Part shown: piece by piece, positions 23,379 to 31,934 of the stretch
Layout: every line of letters begins with the position of its first letter
Numbering within the stretch: the stretch's first letter is position 1
NCBI GenBank assembly: GCA_040756055.1
Contig: JBFLZR010000006.1
Location: 1 to 64,000 of the forward strand
DNA length: 64,000 bases
Origin: Candidatus Zixiibacteriota bacterium
GTDB lineage: Bacteria > Zixibacteria > MSB-5A5 > GN15 > FEB-12
Direction: 5' to 3'
The notes under the pieces: generated by a model
What the model saw: only the letters and a program-made list of their open reading frames with translations
Database searches by the model: none
Told to the model about the DNA's origin: nothing
Translations under genes and position numbers: made by a program

Positions 23379-25208
23379 GTGCCAGCATATTCAGACCTTA
23401 AGCGAACTCACACCTGTGGTGAATTGAGGCTTTCAGATGCTGACCGAAAGGTTAAGCTCAATGGCTGGGTTAACAGCTACCGCAATCTGGGCGGCGTTCT
23501 TTTCATAGACCTCCGCGACAGATACGGTTTGACACAGATCGTTATCGATCCCGAAAAAATAGATAAAAAGATGCTGGCCGAGGCCGAACGGGTGCGGCAC
23601 GAATTTGTCGTCAGCGCAGCCGGCACAGTGGCCCCTCGCCCTGAAGGCAGTCGTAATCCGAATATGGCGACCGGCGAAATAGAGGTCCGGGTGGATCAGT
23701 TCCATATCCTGTCCGAATCAATGACGCCGCCATTCGAGATCACCGATGAAACGAGCGCGAAAGAGCTATTGCGGTTGGAGTATCGTTATCTGGACCTGAG
23801 GCGCAAGCCGCTTCAGGAGAAAATCCGTAAACGTCACGAAATCGCCCTGGCGGTGCGTAATTATTTGAGTGGACAGGGCTTTTATGAAATCGAGACGCCG
23901 CTTTTGATAAGATCGACACCGGAAGGAGCGCGCGATTATGTGGTGCCGAGCCGGGTATCGAAAGGGAAGTTCTACGCTCTGCCGCAGTCGCCGCAGTTGT
24001 TCAAGCAGATTTTGATGATGTCGGGGTTCGACAAGTATTTTCAACTGGCGCGTTGTCTTCGCGATGAAGACCTTCGCTCGGACCGTCAGCCGGAACATAC
24101 GCAAATAGACGTAGAGATGTCGTATGTCACGCCGGAGGATGTGTTCGCGGTGGTCGAAGGTTTGATGAAGTATCTGTACAAAGAGACGCTCAATGTTGAT
24201 ATCGAGACGCCGTTCCCGAGGTTCACGTACGAAGAGGTGATGAATCGCTGGGGAATAGACAAGCCCGACCTTCGGTTCGGCATGGAATTGATTGACCTGT
24301 CCGATGAGGTCCGCGATTGTGATTTCAAGGTTTTCGCCGACAATGTCAAGGCCGGCGGGGTCGTTAAAGGCGTGGTGCTCAAGGGTGGCGGGTCGTACTC
24401 ACGCAAGCAGATCGATGAGTTGACGGAACTGGCCAAATCGCATGGAGCGGGTGGACTGGCGTATATCCTGAGAGCGGCCGATGGCGACAAGTCGCCGATT
24501 TTGAAATTTATCGGTGAAGCCGTCAAAGAAAAGCTGCTCAAGAAGGCATCGGTCGAGGCCGGCGACGCCCTGTTTATCGTCTCCGACAAAAAGTACAAGA
24601 CCGAGAGCATTCTGGGGCAGATTCGTCTTCACCTCGGACGTACGCACGGTCTGGTGGACGCGAATAAATGGAAACTTCTGTGGGTGACGCAGTTCCCGCT
24701 GTTTGAATTTGATCCGGATTCGAAGACGTTTATGGCGATGCACAATATCGTGTCGCACCCGATGGAAGAGGATTTGCCGCTGATCGAGGAAGGATTCTCC
24801 AGTTCGGTCGATGGCTCCGATCCGAATCATCCGTGGCGCAGGGCGAGGGCACAGCAGTATGATCTCGTCATCAACGGCTGGGAGATAGCGTCGGGCGGAC
24901 AACGAATCAACCGCCGGGAACTTCAGGAGAAGATCCTGAGTATTCTCGGTATCGATGCCGAGCGGGCCGACAAGATGTTCGGATTTCTTCTGAGGGCGCT
25001 TCAGTATGGCGCTCCGCCTCACGCGGGCATAGCGGCAGGATTGGACAGGCTGGTGTCGCTGATGACGGGTACGGATACTATCAGGGACGTTATCGCGTTT
25101 CCGAAGACGACCAATGCCATGTCGCTCATGGACGGGTCGCCATCGGAAATCGACAGCGCGCAGCTCGAAGAGCTCGGCTTGTCGCTTAAGAATACCGGCA
25201 AAGAGTAA
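23379..25208 (+). CDS. aspS: Aspartyl-tRNA synthetase
   Basis: Charges tRNA-Asp (or also tRNA-Asn in bacteria lacking AsnRS) in the cytoplasm. The 609 residues have the OB anticodon-binding domain (VKLNGWVNSYRNLGGVLFID), the class II catalytic core with motif 2 (FQLARCLRDEDLRSDRQPEH) and motif 3 (GAAAGLDRL-like: HAGIAAGLDRLVSLMTG), and the bacterial GAD insertion. The GTG at 23379 has GAGAGGAG just upstream; the open frame before it is not coding. Whether it discriminates Asp from Asn cannot be stated from sequence alone. Confidence 0.97.
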   Translation: MPAYSDLKRTHTCGELRLSDADRKVKLNGWVNSYRNLGGVLFIDLRDRYGLTQIVIDPEKIDKKMLAEAERVRHEFVVSAAGTVAPRPEGSRNPNMATGEIEVRVDQFHILSESMTPPFEITDETSAKELLRLEYRYLDLRRKPLQEKIRKRHEIALAVRNYLSGQGFYEIETPLLIRSTPEGARDYVVPSRVSKGKFYALPQSPQLFKQILMMSGFDKYFQLARCLRDEDLRSDRQPEHTQIDVEMSYVTPEDVFAVVEGLMKYLYKETLNVDIETPFPRFTYEEVMNRWGIDKPDLRFGMELIDLSDEVRDCDFKVFADNVKAGGVVKGVVLKGGGSYSRKQIDELTELAKSHGAGGLAYILRAADGDKSPILKFIGEAVKEKLLKKASVEAGDALFIVSDKKYKTESILGQIRLHLGRTHGLVDANKWKLLWVTQFPLFEFDPDSKTFMAMHNIVSHPMEEDLPLIEEGFSSSVDGSDPNHPWRRARAQQYDLVINGWEIASGGQRINRRELQEKILSILGIDAERADKMFGFLLRALQYGAPPHAGIAAGLDRLVSLMTGTDTIRDVIAFPKTTNAMSLMDGSPSEIDSAQLEELGLSLKNTGKE

Positions 25209-25218
25209 CAGGGTGGAT

Positions 25219-26202
25219 ATGGGCGTGGATGTGAACGAGAAACAGGTTCGGAATTTTGTGGTGGAGGGAATCGACCAGCGGTTGTTGTTCGGTCAGAACG
25301 ATGTGTTCCTGCGCTTGATAGAAGCGCACATCCCGGCCAAGATAGTGGCGCGCGGCGACCGGATTGTGGTGGAAGGGTCGCAACGCGATGTAGATATGGT
25401 GATTCGTCTATTGAACGATTTTCTCACGCGGGTAAAGCAGGGAGATTACTTGACAGAGCAATATGTTCACTACGCGATAGGGATGGTCAAGGAGAACGGG
25501 TACGGTCCGGCGGAGTATATCGGCACCGAGCAGTTGCTGACCAATTCGCTGAAGAAGGTGATAAAGCCGAAGACGATCGGGCAGTCGAAGTATGTTGAGG
25601 CGGTGGAGAAGAACGACATTGTTTTTTCGATAGGTCCGGCGGGGACAGGCAAGACCTACCTGGCGGTGGCGATGGCGGTGGCGGAGTTGAAAGCCAAGAA
25701 AGTAAACCGGATCGTGTTCACGCGTCCGGCGGTGGAGGCCGGTGAGTCGCTCGGGTTTTTACCGGGGGATATTCGCGCCAAGGTTGATCCTTATCTTCGT
25801 CCTGTCTATGATGCTTTGTATGATATGCTTCAGGCGGACAAAATTCGCAAGCTGCTTGAGTTGGGCGTTATCGAGATAGCTCCTCTGGCGTTTATGAGAG
25901 GGCGGACGCTCAACGAGGCGTTTGTGGTACTCGATGAGGCGCAGAATACGACCAGTCCGCAGATGAAGATGTTTCTGACGCGTATCGGGGAGAAATCGAA
26001 GGCTATTATCACCGGGGATATAACGCAGATTGACCTCAATGATCGCCGCAATTCGGGGCTGGTTAAGGTGCAGAAGATACTTGCGGGGATCGACGGAATA
26101 AGTTTTGTTTATTTGACGGAGAAGGACGTTATCCGGCATCATCTGGTTCAGAAGATTATCAAGGCATACGAGAAGTCCGAGAAATCCAGAAGAAAGGATT
26201 AA
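25219..26202 (+). CDS. phoH: PhoH-family ATPase
   Basis: Cytoplasmic P-loop ATPase linked in other bacteria to RNA handling together with YbeY. The 327 residues include a KH-like N-terminal part (IPAKIVARGDRIVVEGSQ), Walker A (GPAGTGKTYLAVAMAV) and Walker B (FVVLDEAQNTT). The start is the ATG at 25219, 10 bp after aspS; GTG at 25213 or 25225 are alternatives. It lies upstream of the HD hydrolase and ybeY genes in the common phoH-pgpH-ybeY order. Confidence 0.94.
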   Translation: MGVDVNEKQVRNFVVEGIDQRLLFGQNDVFLRLIEAHIPAKIVARGDRIVVEGSQRDVDMVIRLLNDFLTRVKQGDYLTEQYVHYAIGMVKENGYGPAEYIGTEQLLTNSLKKVIKPKTIGQSKYVEAVEKNDIVFSIGPAGTGKTYLAVAMAVAELKAKKVNRIVFTRPAVEAGESLGFLPGDIRAKVDPYLRPVYDALYDMLQADKIRKLLELGVIEIAPLAFMRGRTLNEAFVVLDEAQNTTSPQMKMFLTRIGEKSKAIITGDITQIDLNDRRNSGLVKVQKILAGIDGISFVYLTEKDVIRHHLVQKIIKAYEKSEKSRRKD

Positions 26203-26223
26203 GGCGAAAGGGAATTTCGCCCT

Positions 26224-28473
26224 ATGTTTTCATTTTTAGTAAAAATCAAGCGGCGCATAAAGAAGCTTCTCAAAGTTCAGAGTGAGACGCGTCAGCGCCC
26301 GCAATCATCATTTCATTCGCGCACATTGAAGTTTCTTCTTCTGATCCTTGTGTCGCTATTGGTGGCGACGATCTATCCGGGTCGGTCGCTGTTTGATCCG
26401 CTGGATATGCCTCGCCGCGGGGAGATCGCGCTCGAGGATGTTATCGCTCCGTTCGAGATCACGGTCATGAAGACCGACCGTGAGGTGAGCGACGAGATTG
26501 AGGATACTAAGCTGGCGATTCCCTTTGTGATAGACTACGATTCGACCATAGTCAAGAACGCCTATACCGGGCTGGATCGATTTTTCCGGCTGGTGGATTC
26601 ATTGAAGAAGAACGTGTCGGGAGCCGATACGGCGGTATCGCGTGTCCGGCTCGAGACAGTGGCGAAGCGATTTCCGCTGATGAGTGAGTCGGCCATAACG
26701 GAATCATTCAGGCGCAACACCCTGGCTGCGGTAGCAAGTCGTCTGAAGAATATTTTCGATACCACGATCTATCGCATTGGCGTGTTGCCGGATGGTTACT
26801 CGCTGCCGGAATCGCGCAACAAAAATGTGGTTATCCGCCGCGGCGATCGCCAGAATATGTACTCCCGCGACCGTCTGTACAGCGTTGAGGATGCGATATT
26901 GCGCCTTTTGACGGCGCTGAGCAAGATCGATGTCACGGATTCGATCGACGTGGAGTATCATTTCCAGGTGGGGCGGAATTTCATTCAGCCGAACCTCCGG
27001 ATCAACATGGCCGAATACAACCGTCGGGTTGATGAAGCGCTGGCGTCGATATCGCGCGTTAAAGAAGTTGTCGAGAAGAACGATATCATACTGCGCAGCG
27101 GTCAACGAATCAACGCGCGTCAGGAGAGAGTGCTTCGCGAAATGGCCCGGATGCTTCGCACCCAGGAATCGGATCAGCCCTGGGCGGCCTCGGTGCTTCC
27201 GGCGCTGGCTCGACTGCTTCTGGTGCTGGCCGCGTTCTCGGTGCTTTATCTGTTTTTGTATTATTTCCGACGTGACGTTTTCAAATCCAACGCCAAGCTG
27301 CTGGCGCTGTTTATGGTGTTCGGTCTTCAGTTGTTTCTTATTTACTTGATCGGTACGCTCACCGAGGCATCGATTTACTTGTATCCCGTGGCGCTTCTGC
27401 CGATTCTGGTGACAATTCTGTTCGACGCCGAGATAGGCATTTTATCGACGGTGGTGCTGGCGCTGCTTCTGGGGATAATGCACAGGTTCGATTTCACTTT
27501 GACCTTCATGACTATATCAGTCGGTACGGTGGCCAGTCTTACTTCGGGCCGGGTGCGCAAGCGGACGCAGTTTTTCCGCATCATGTATTCGGTGGCGTTT
27601 ACTTTCGCGGCCTATTCGGCGCTGGTGGAGACGCTGAAGCTGGTGCCGAACACGGACCTGCTTGTGGAGGTGGGTTATGGCGTGGTCAACGGTATCGTGA
27701 CCTCGCTTCTGGCCATCGGGATCCTTCCCTTCTTCGAGTCACTCTTCGGTTTTACGACCGACATCACGCTCTTGGAGTTGTCGGACCCGAACCATCCTTT
27801 GCTCAAACGTCTGGCCCTCGAAGCTCCGGGGACATATCATCACTCGATAATTGTCGGGAATCTCTGCGAAGCGGCGGCCACGGCCATAGGCGCCAATCCG
27901 CTTCTGGCGAGGGTAGGCGCGTATTTTCACGATATTGGCAAGATTGAAATTCCGGAATACTTTGTGGAAAACCAGTTGAGTGTGAAGTCCAAGCACGACG
28001 AACTGACGCCATCGATGTCGTCGATCATTCTATCGTCGCACGTGAAGATGGGTCGTCAGCTCGGCGAGGAAGCGGGCATACCCGATGATGTGCTGAATTT
28101 CATCGAGGAACATCATGGTACGATGGTGCAGTCTTATTTCTACAATCGGGCGAGGGAGCAGGGGGCGAATGAGGCGGTGGTGGATAAGTTCCGTTATCCC
28201 GGTCCGAAGCCGCAGACGCGGGAGACCGGTATCGCCATGCTGGCCGATGCTATTGAGGCGGCCAGTAGGACGCTGGATGATCCGAAGCCGGCTCGCATAA
28301 ACAATTTGATTCAGCGGATAATTAACGAACGGTTTCAGTCGGGAGAATTGGACCAGTGCCCGCTGACTCTTCGCGACCTGGCCCGTATCAAGGAGGCGTT
28401 CGCCCAGGTGCTTATCGGCGCGTTCCATCACCGAGTGGTCTATCCCAAGAAGGAAAAGACGGACGAAGAGTGA
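26224..28473 (+). CDS. 7TM-HD phosphodiesterase (PgpH-like)
   Basis: The 749 residues have an N-terminal membrane helix, a large extracytoplasmic 7TMR-HDED domain (about 70-310), seven membrane segments (about 320-500) and a C-terminal HD domain. The HD motif is visible in GTYHHSIIVGNLCEAAATAI and YFHDIGKIEIPEYF, with further His/Asp in HHGTMVQ. PgpH of Listeria, the studied member, hydrolyses cyclic di-AMP. That activity is inferred here from domain layout. The HD stop codon overlaps the ybeY start. Confidence 0.93.
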   Translation: MFSFLVKIKRRIKKLLKVQSETRQRPQSSFHSRTLKFLLLILVSLLVATIYPGRSLFDPLDMPRRGEIALEDVIAPFEITVMKTDREVSDEIEDTKLAIPFVIDYDSTIVKNAYTGLDRFFRLVDSLKKNVSGADTAVSRVRLETVAKRFPLMSESAITESFRRNTLAAVASRLKNIFDTTIYRIGVLPDGYSLPESRNKNVVIRRGDRQNMYSRDRLYSVEDAILRLLTALSKIDVTDSIDVEYHFQVGRNFIQPNLRINMAEYNRRVDEALASISRVKEVVEKNDIILRSGQRINARQERVLREMARMLRTQESDQPWAASVLPALARLLLVLAAFSVLYLFLYYFRRDVFKSNAKLLALFMVFGLQLFLIYLIGTLTEASIYLYPVALLPILVTILFDAEIGILSTVVLALLLGIMHRFDFTLTFMTISVGTVASLTSGRVRKRTQFFRIMYSVAFTFAAYSALVETLKLVPNTDLLVEVGYGVVNGIVTSLLAIGILPFFESLFGFTTDITLLELSDPNHPLLKRLALEAPGTYHHSIIVGNLCEAAATAIGANPLLARVGAYFHDIGKIEIPEYFVENQLSVKSKHDELTPSMSSIILSSHVKMGRQLGEEAGIPDDVLNFIEEHHGTMVQSYFYNRAREQGANEAVVDKFRYPGPKPQTRETGIAMLADAIEAASRTLDDPKPARINNLIQRIINERFQSGELDQCPLTLRDLARIKEAFAQVLIGAFHHRVVYPKKEKTDEE

Positions 28474-28898
28474 AACTCCATATTTACAAAGAAACCGGGG
28501 GAAGGCTGCCGGTCAAACGGCTCGAAAAGATGTTCGACAAGCTGAGCGCCGAGGAGAAGAAGCCGGGGTGGCAGGGTAACGTGAATCTGGTGATAATCGA
28601 CGATGACCGGATGCGCGAGTTGAACAAGCGATTCAGAAAGATTGATAAGACGACGGACGTTCTATCGTTCAATATCGACACTCCGGATTGCGAGGAGAGC
28701 CTGCTGGGCGAAGTGTATGTGTCGGCGCCGACGGCCGCAAGGCAGGCCAGGGATAATAACGTAACGCCGGCGGAAGAAATAGTGCGGCTCAGTTGTCACG
28801 GGTTTCTTCATCTATTCGGATACGACCATGTCAAGAAAAAGGATGCCGAGCAGATGAAGTCGCTGGAAGATTACTTCGTGGAATTTTCAGGGAGATAG
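28470..28898 (+). CDS. ybeY: Endoribonuclease YbeY
   Basis: Zinc-dependent factor for 16S rRNA 3' maturation and ribosome quality control. The 142 residues carry the H-x3-H-x5-H site (HGFLHLFGYDH) and TDVLSFNIDTP. The start is the GTG at 28470, overlapping the stop of the HD gene (GTGA), so it is translationally coupled. It is followed by corC after 3 bp, the conserved order. Confidence 0.96.
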   Translation: MKLHIYKETGGRLPVKRLEKMFDKLSAEEKKPGWQGNVNLVIIDDDRMRELNKRFRKIDKTTDVLSFNIDTPDCEESLLGEVYVSAPTAARQARDNNVTPAEEIVRLSCHGFLHLFGYDHVKKKDAEQMKSLEDYFVEFSGR

Positions 28899-28901
28899 GT
28901 C

Positions 28902-30182
28902 GTGTTTGATTTCATCAGCATTCTCATTATAGTAGCGGCCTATGTTTCGGGTTATGTCGTCTCGCTGTACGCGTCGGCGGTATATATCGATCCTGACGAG
29001 ATCGAGACCCTGTTTCCATCGGCGTCGCCATCTCAGCGGGCGTTTCTGACGATGCTGGCGGGTGACCCCAGGTCGCTGATGCAGGTCAGCGAGACATACA
29101 AGTCGTTCGCCTTGCTCGTGATATCGGCTCTTTCGCTGGGGATTTTTTCAAGTGTTTCCGAGACGCTCAAGATATCGCGTTTTGCGGCCTATCCGGTGGG
29201 TCTGGCAATTGTCTGGATTTTTTATGTCACGATAGTGGAGATTCTCCCCAGACAGTCTTCGCGCAAGGCGATAACCGTGCGGATGCTGAGGCATCTGTGG
29301 ATGATACGGGCCGTGTACGTGATTTTTACGCCGATGCTGAAGTTCTATCACGTGATAACCAGGAGATGGGCATCTGAAGAAAAAGTGACCGAAGAGGAAA
29401 AAGAGGAGATCGTCGAAAGAGCTATTGAAACGGTTGCCGAGCATGCCGGAATCGGAGAGCGGATTGTCGATGAGGAAGAAAAGGCCATGATCGGACAGAT
29501 ATTTCTTCTCGATCAAACGGTTGTGCGCGAGATCATGATACCGCGGATTGACATTATCGGCATCGAGGAAAAGATGAGTTTCAGGGAGATTCGTCGTCTT
29601 GTCGCCAGGGACGGACACTCCCGTTATCCGGTCTTCCAGGACACCATAGACAAAATGATCGGCCTTATTTACGTTAAGGATCTTTTCAGCAATCCTCCCG
29701 AGGCGGGTGAGAAGTTCGATATCAGCAAGTATCTTCGCAAGCCATACTTCATTCCTGAGACCAAAATTATCGGTGAGCTTTTGAGGGAGTTCAAAGATAA
29801 GCGGCAGCACATAGCGCTGGTGGCGGATGAGTACGGGGGAGTTGCCGGGTTGGTTACGCTCGAGGATATTATCGAAGAGATATTCGGTGAGATTCAGGAT
29901 GAACACGATTCGGAGGACGCTGATTTCGCCGATATGGGGGACGGCCGCTATGTTGTCAGCGCCGGTCTTCTGATGGAAAAGCTTCAGGATTATCTGGATA
30001 CGGAATATGAGCAGGCCGATTACGATACTGTCGGGGGGTTGATATACGATATCGTCGGTTCGGTCCCTTCGCAGGGACAAAGGATTCGCTGGAACGATTT
30101 GGAGTTCGAGGTGGATCGAGTGGAGGGGCAGAGAATCGTTCAGGTTACTGTGAGAAAAAAGAGTCCGACCACCGGCACCTGA
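28902..30182 (+). CDS. CNNM/CorC-type membrane protein with CBS pair
   Basis: The 426 residues have N-terminal membrane segments (ISILIIVAAYVSGYVVSLYA onward; DUF21-like). A tandem CBS domain (EIMIPRIDIIGIEEKMSFRE; HIALVADEYGGVAGLVTLED) and a C-terminal CorC/HlyC transporter-associated domain follow. Family members are linked to magnesium or cobalt efflux; older names say hemolysin. The start is GTG 28902. It ends the aspS-phoH-HD-ybeY-corC run and abuts a convergent gene at 30183 without a gap. Confidence 0.93.
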   Translation: MFDFISILIIVAAYVSGYVVSLYASAVYIDPDEIETLFPSASPSQRAFLTMLAGDPRSLMQVSETYKSFALLVISALSLGIFSSVSETLKISRFAAYPVGLAIVWIFYVTIVEILPRQSSRKAITVRMLRHLWMIRAVYVIFTPMLKFYHVITRRWASEEKVTEEEKEEIVERAIETVAEHAGIGERIVDEEEKAMIGQIFLLDQTVVREIMIPRIDIIGIEEKMSFREIRRLVARDGHSRYPVFQDTIDKMIGLIYVKDLFSNPPEAGEKFDISKYLRKPYFIPETKIIGELLREFKDKRQHIALVADEYGGVAGLVTLEDIIEEIFGEIQDEHDSEDADFADMGDGRYVVSAGLLMEKLQDYLDTEYEQADYDTVGGLIYDIVGSVPSQGQRIRWNDLEFEVDRVEGQRIVQVTVRKKSPTTGT

Positions 30183-31400
30183 TCATCTACCCTTGACAGG
30201 GATGTTTCTTTCAATTCTATTTTGCAGTTCAAGCTGAGCTTTCTCAGCTTCTTCTTTTGCCTTTTCAGCTTCCCTGGCGGCGTTAAGAGCCTTGGTCTTC
30301 GCTATTTCAACTTCGATGACGTGTCTGGCCAGTTCTCGGGCGTGTTTCTGTTCCACCTCGAGTCGTTTGCGGCTCTCCTGCAAAACTCTGTCGCGTGACT
30401 CAGAGAGTTCTTGCTCGAGACTGTCGAGCATCTTGTAGAATGATACGAACAGGCCAAGTCCTACCACTACGCAGATTGTGGATATCAGAAAGAGCAGCCG
30501 GTGCGCTCTGCCGACCTGGTCAGTGACATCGTAAAAAACCATCATATCGCCTACATCACGGTTCTGCGCATCGATCAACTGGAACACAGAGGTCATGTAG
30601 CATCGATCGTTCTGTGTGAAGCGCAGAGGGAGTTGATCGTGGAGACTGTGGTCAATGGAGAGAAAGTCGTTTATTAATGCCGGCTGGACTGACATGGATT
30701 TGTCGATAATTACGAAATCTCGGTAATCGTTCCAGGTGTCGTTGCTGTCTACTGTCTTGTGGCGTTCTTCCCACTTCCGGCGGTCCACATAAGCCTTGTT
30801 TACGAAGGCGATCACGTTCACGCCCAGTTCGGCGGGAACGCTGCGGGTCATGTACTTGAGTTCTTTGCCAATTTCAAGGTAGGCGAGCAATTTTCCGTCG
30901 ACGTACCACGGTGACACCATGCGAAGGATAAAGAGTCCGTCGGGATTCAACTCCATGCCGAAGAAGGGAGCGCCTGACTCAGCCGCCTTTTCAAACGTGA
31001 ATCGCTGGATTCGGTCACCGAAGTGGTGCGGCTGGTGGAGTCTGAGAAAATTGGAGCCGTCGGGGTCGTGAATACTGAAGTGAGTGATATTATGGTTGTG
31101 TTTCAACTCATGGAAATAGATGGTCATGAGTTGCGCGAGCCGACCGCGATCTCGTTGCGTGTAGGCATTGCGCAGGGTCTGATTTTCCTGAAGGTACTGC
31201 AGGGAGGCGCTCATGACTTCGACGTCATTGTGATGACGGCTTTTGATGACCTTCTTGACGGAAGTGAGATAGTGTCTGATTTCGCCATTGAGGTCGTTGT
31301 TGAGAAGACGAAAGGCTCCTGAAATAAATGCGCCGAGAAGGCCGACAATGGCTATTGTCAGTGGAATAAGGATCCGGAGCTTTATCCTCTCGCTGCCCAT
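30183..31400 (-). CDS. Membrane Cache-domain sensor without an output domain
   Basis: The 405 residues have one N-terminal membrane helix (LIPLTIAIVGLLGAFISGAF) and a periplasmic double-Cache domain (about 35-285; FSIHDPDGSNFLRLHQPHHF is typical). A second membrane helix (LLFLISTICVVVGLGLFVSF) is followed by a charged coiled coil of about 85 residues rich in Glu/Lys/Ala, where it ends. No histidine kinase, GGDEF, HAMP or methyl-accepting domain follows. It either works through the coiled coil or has lost its output part. The frame closes with TAG directly at the corC stop. Confidence 0.85.
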   Translation of the reverse strand: MGSERIKLRILIPLTIAIVGLLGAFISGAFRLLNNDLNGEIRHYLTSVKKVIKSRHHNDVEVMSASLQYLQENQTLRNAYTQRDRGRLAQLMTIYFHELKHNHNITHFSIHDPDGSNFLRLHQPHHFGDRIQRFTFEKAAESGAPFFGMELNPDGLFILRMVSPWYVDGKLLAYLEIGKELKYMTRSVPAELGVNVIAFVNKAYVDRRKWEERHKTVDSNDTWNDYRDFVIIDKSMSVQPALINDFLSIDHSLHDQLPLRFTQNDRCYMTSVFQLIDAQNRDVGDMMVFYDVTDQVGRAHRLLFLISTICVVVGLGLFVSFYKMLDSLEQELSESRDRVLQESRKRLEVEQKHARELARHVIEVEIAKTKALNAAREAEKAKEEAEKAQLELQNRIERNIPVKGR

Positions 31401-31611
31401 CTATACCCCGTTGAATTGAGGACACGCCTGTTTTGCTCAGCTTGACTTCGCGGTGTAGCAATCCCCAGTGGTTCTGCCCCGGCCAGATTCCGCGGAGGGA
31501 AGTGTGTGTAATAAAAGCACTTCCATAGTATTATATTATCGTCATGAAGACCGGATAACTTGAGCGTTCTGTTGCGGCGCTAAGTTTTTGTTCGGCTGCG
31601 CCTTACGCCAC

Positions 31612-31833
31612 TTAGTTGCCGGCGCTGAAGTGGAGGTAACCGAGAACGACCAAGATGAGGGTGAAAAGGATGCCGCAGAGGAATCCTGTGCGGAAGGTAT
31701 TGTATTTGGATCCAAAGGCGGCGTTGTTCCCGTTTTCAACGAGACTGGCATGGCAATGTTTGCATCGGGTGGCCCCTGCGGCTATGGTCTCCCGGCAGTA
31801 GGGGCATTTTTCCAGGCTCTGTGTCAGTGTCAT
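31612..31833 (-). CDS. Small zinc-ribbon membrane protein
   Basis: The 73 residues carry a C4 zinc ribbon (C10, C13, C24, C27; EKCPYCRETIAAGATRCKHC) and one C-terminal membrane helix (GFLCGILFTLILVVLGYL). The ATG at 31833 lacks a strong ribosome-binding site; a TTG twelve codons upstream is an alternative. It lies downstream of the GH57 terminator. Function unknown. Confidence 0.65.
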   Translation of the reverse strand: MTLTQSLEKCPYCRETIAAGATRCKHCHASLVENGNNAAFGSKYNTFRTGFLCGILFTLILVVLGYLHFSAGN

Positions 31834-31870
31834 GAGGAGAATATCTGTTGTTGGCAGTGGTGAAATCAAA

Positions 31871-31896
31871 TAAAAAAGGTGCCGCAGGGCACCTTC
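31871..31896 (-). terminator. Terminator after the GH57 gene
   Basis: On the minus strand AAGGTGCC-CTGC-GGCACCTT is followed by TTTTATTTG. It lies about 40 bases past the GH57 stop codon. Confidence 0.85.
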
Positions 31897-31934
31897 CTTA
31901 TCACTTTTTCAAAAAGTCTTCGAGGTCGTAAATT

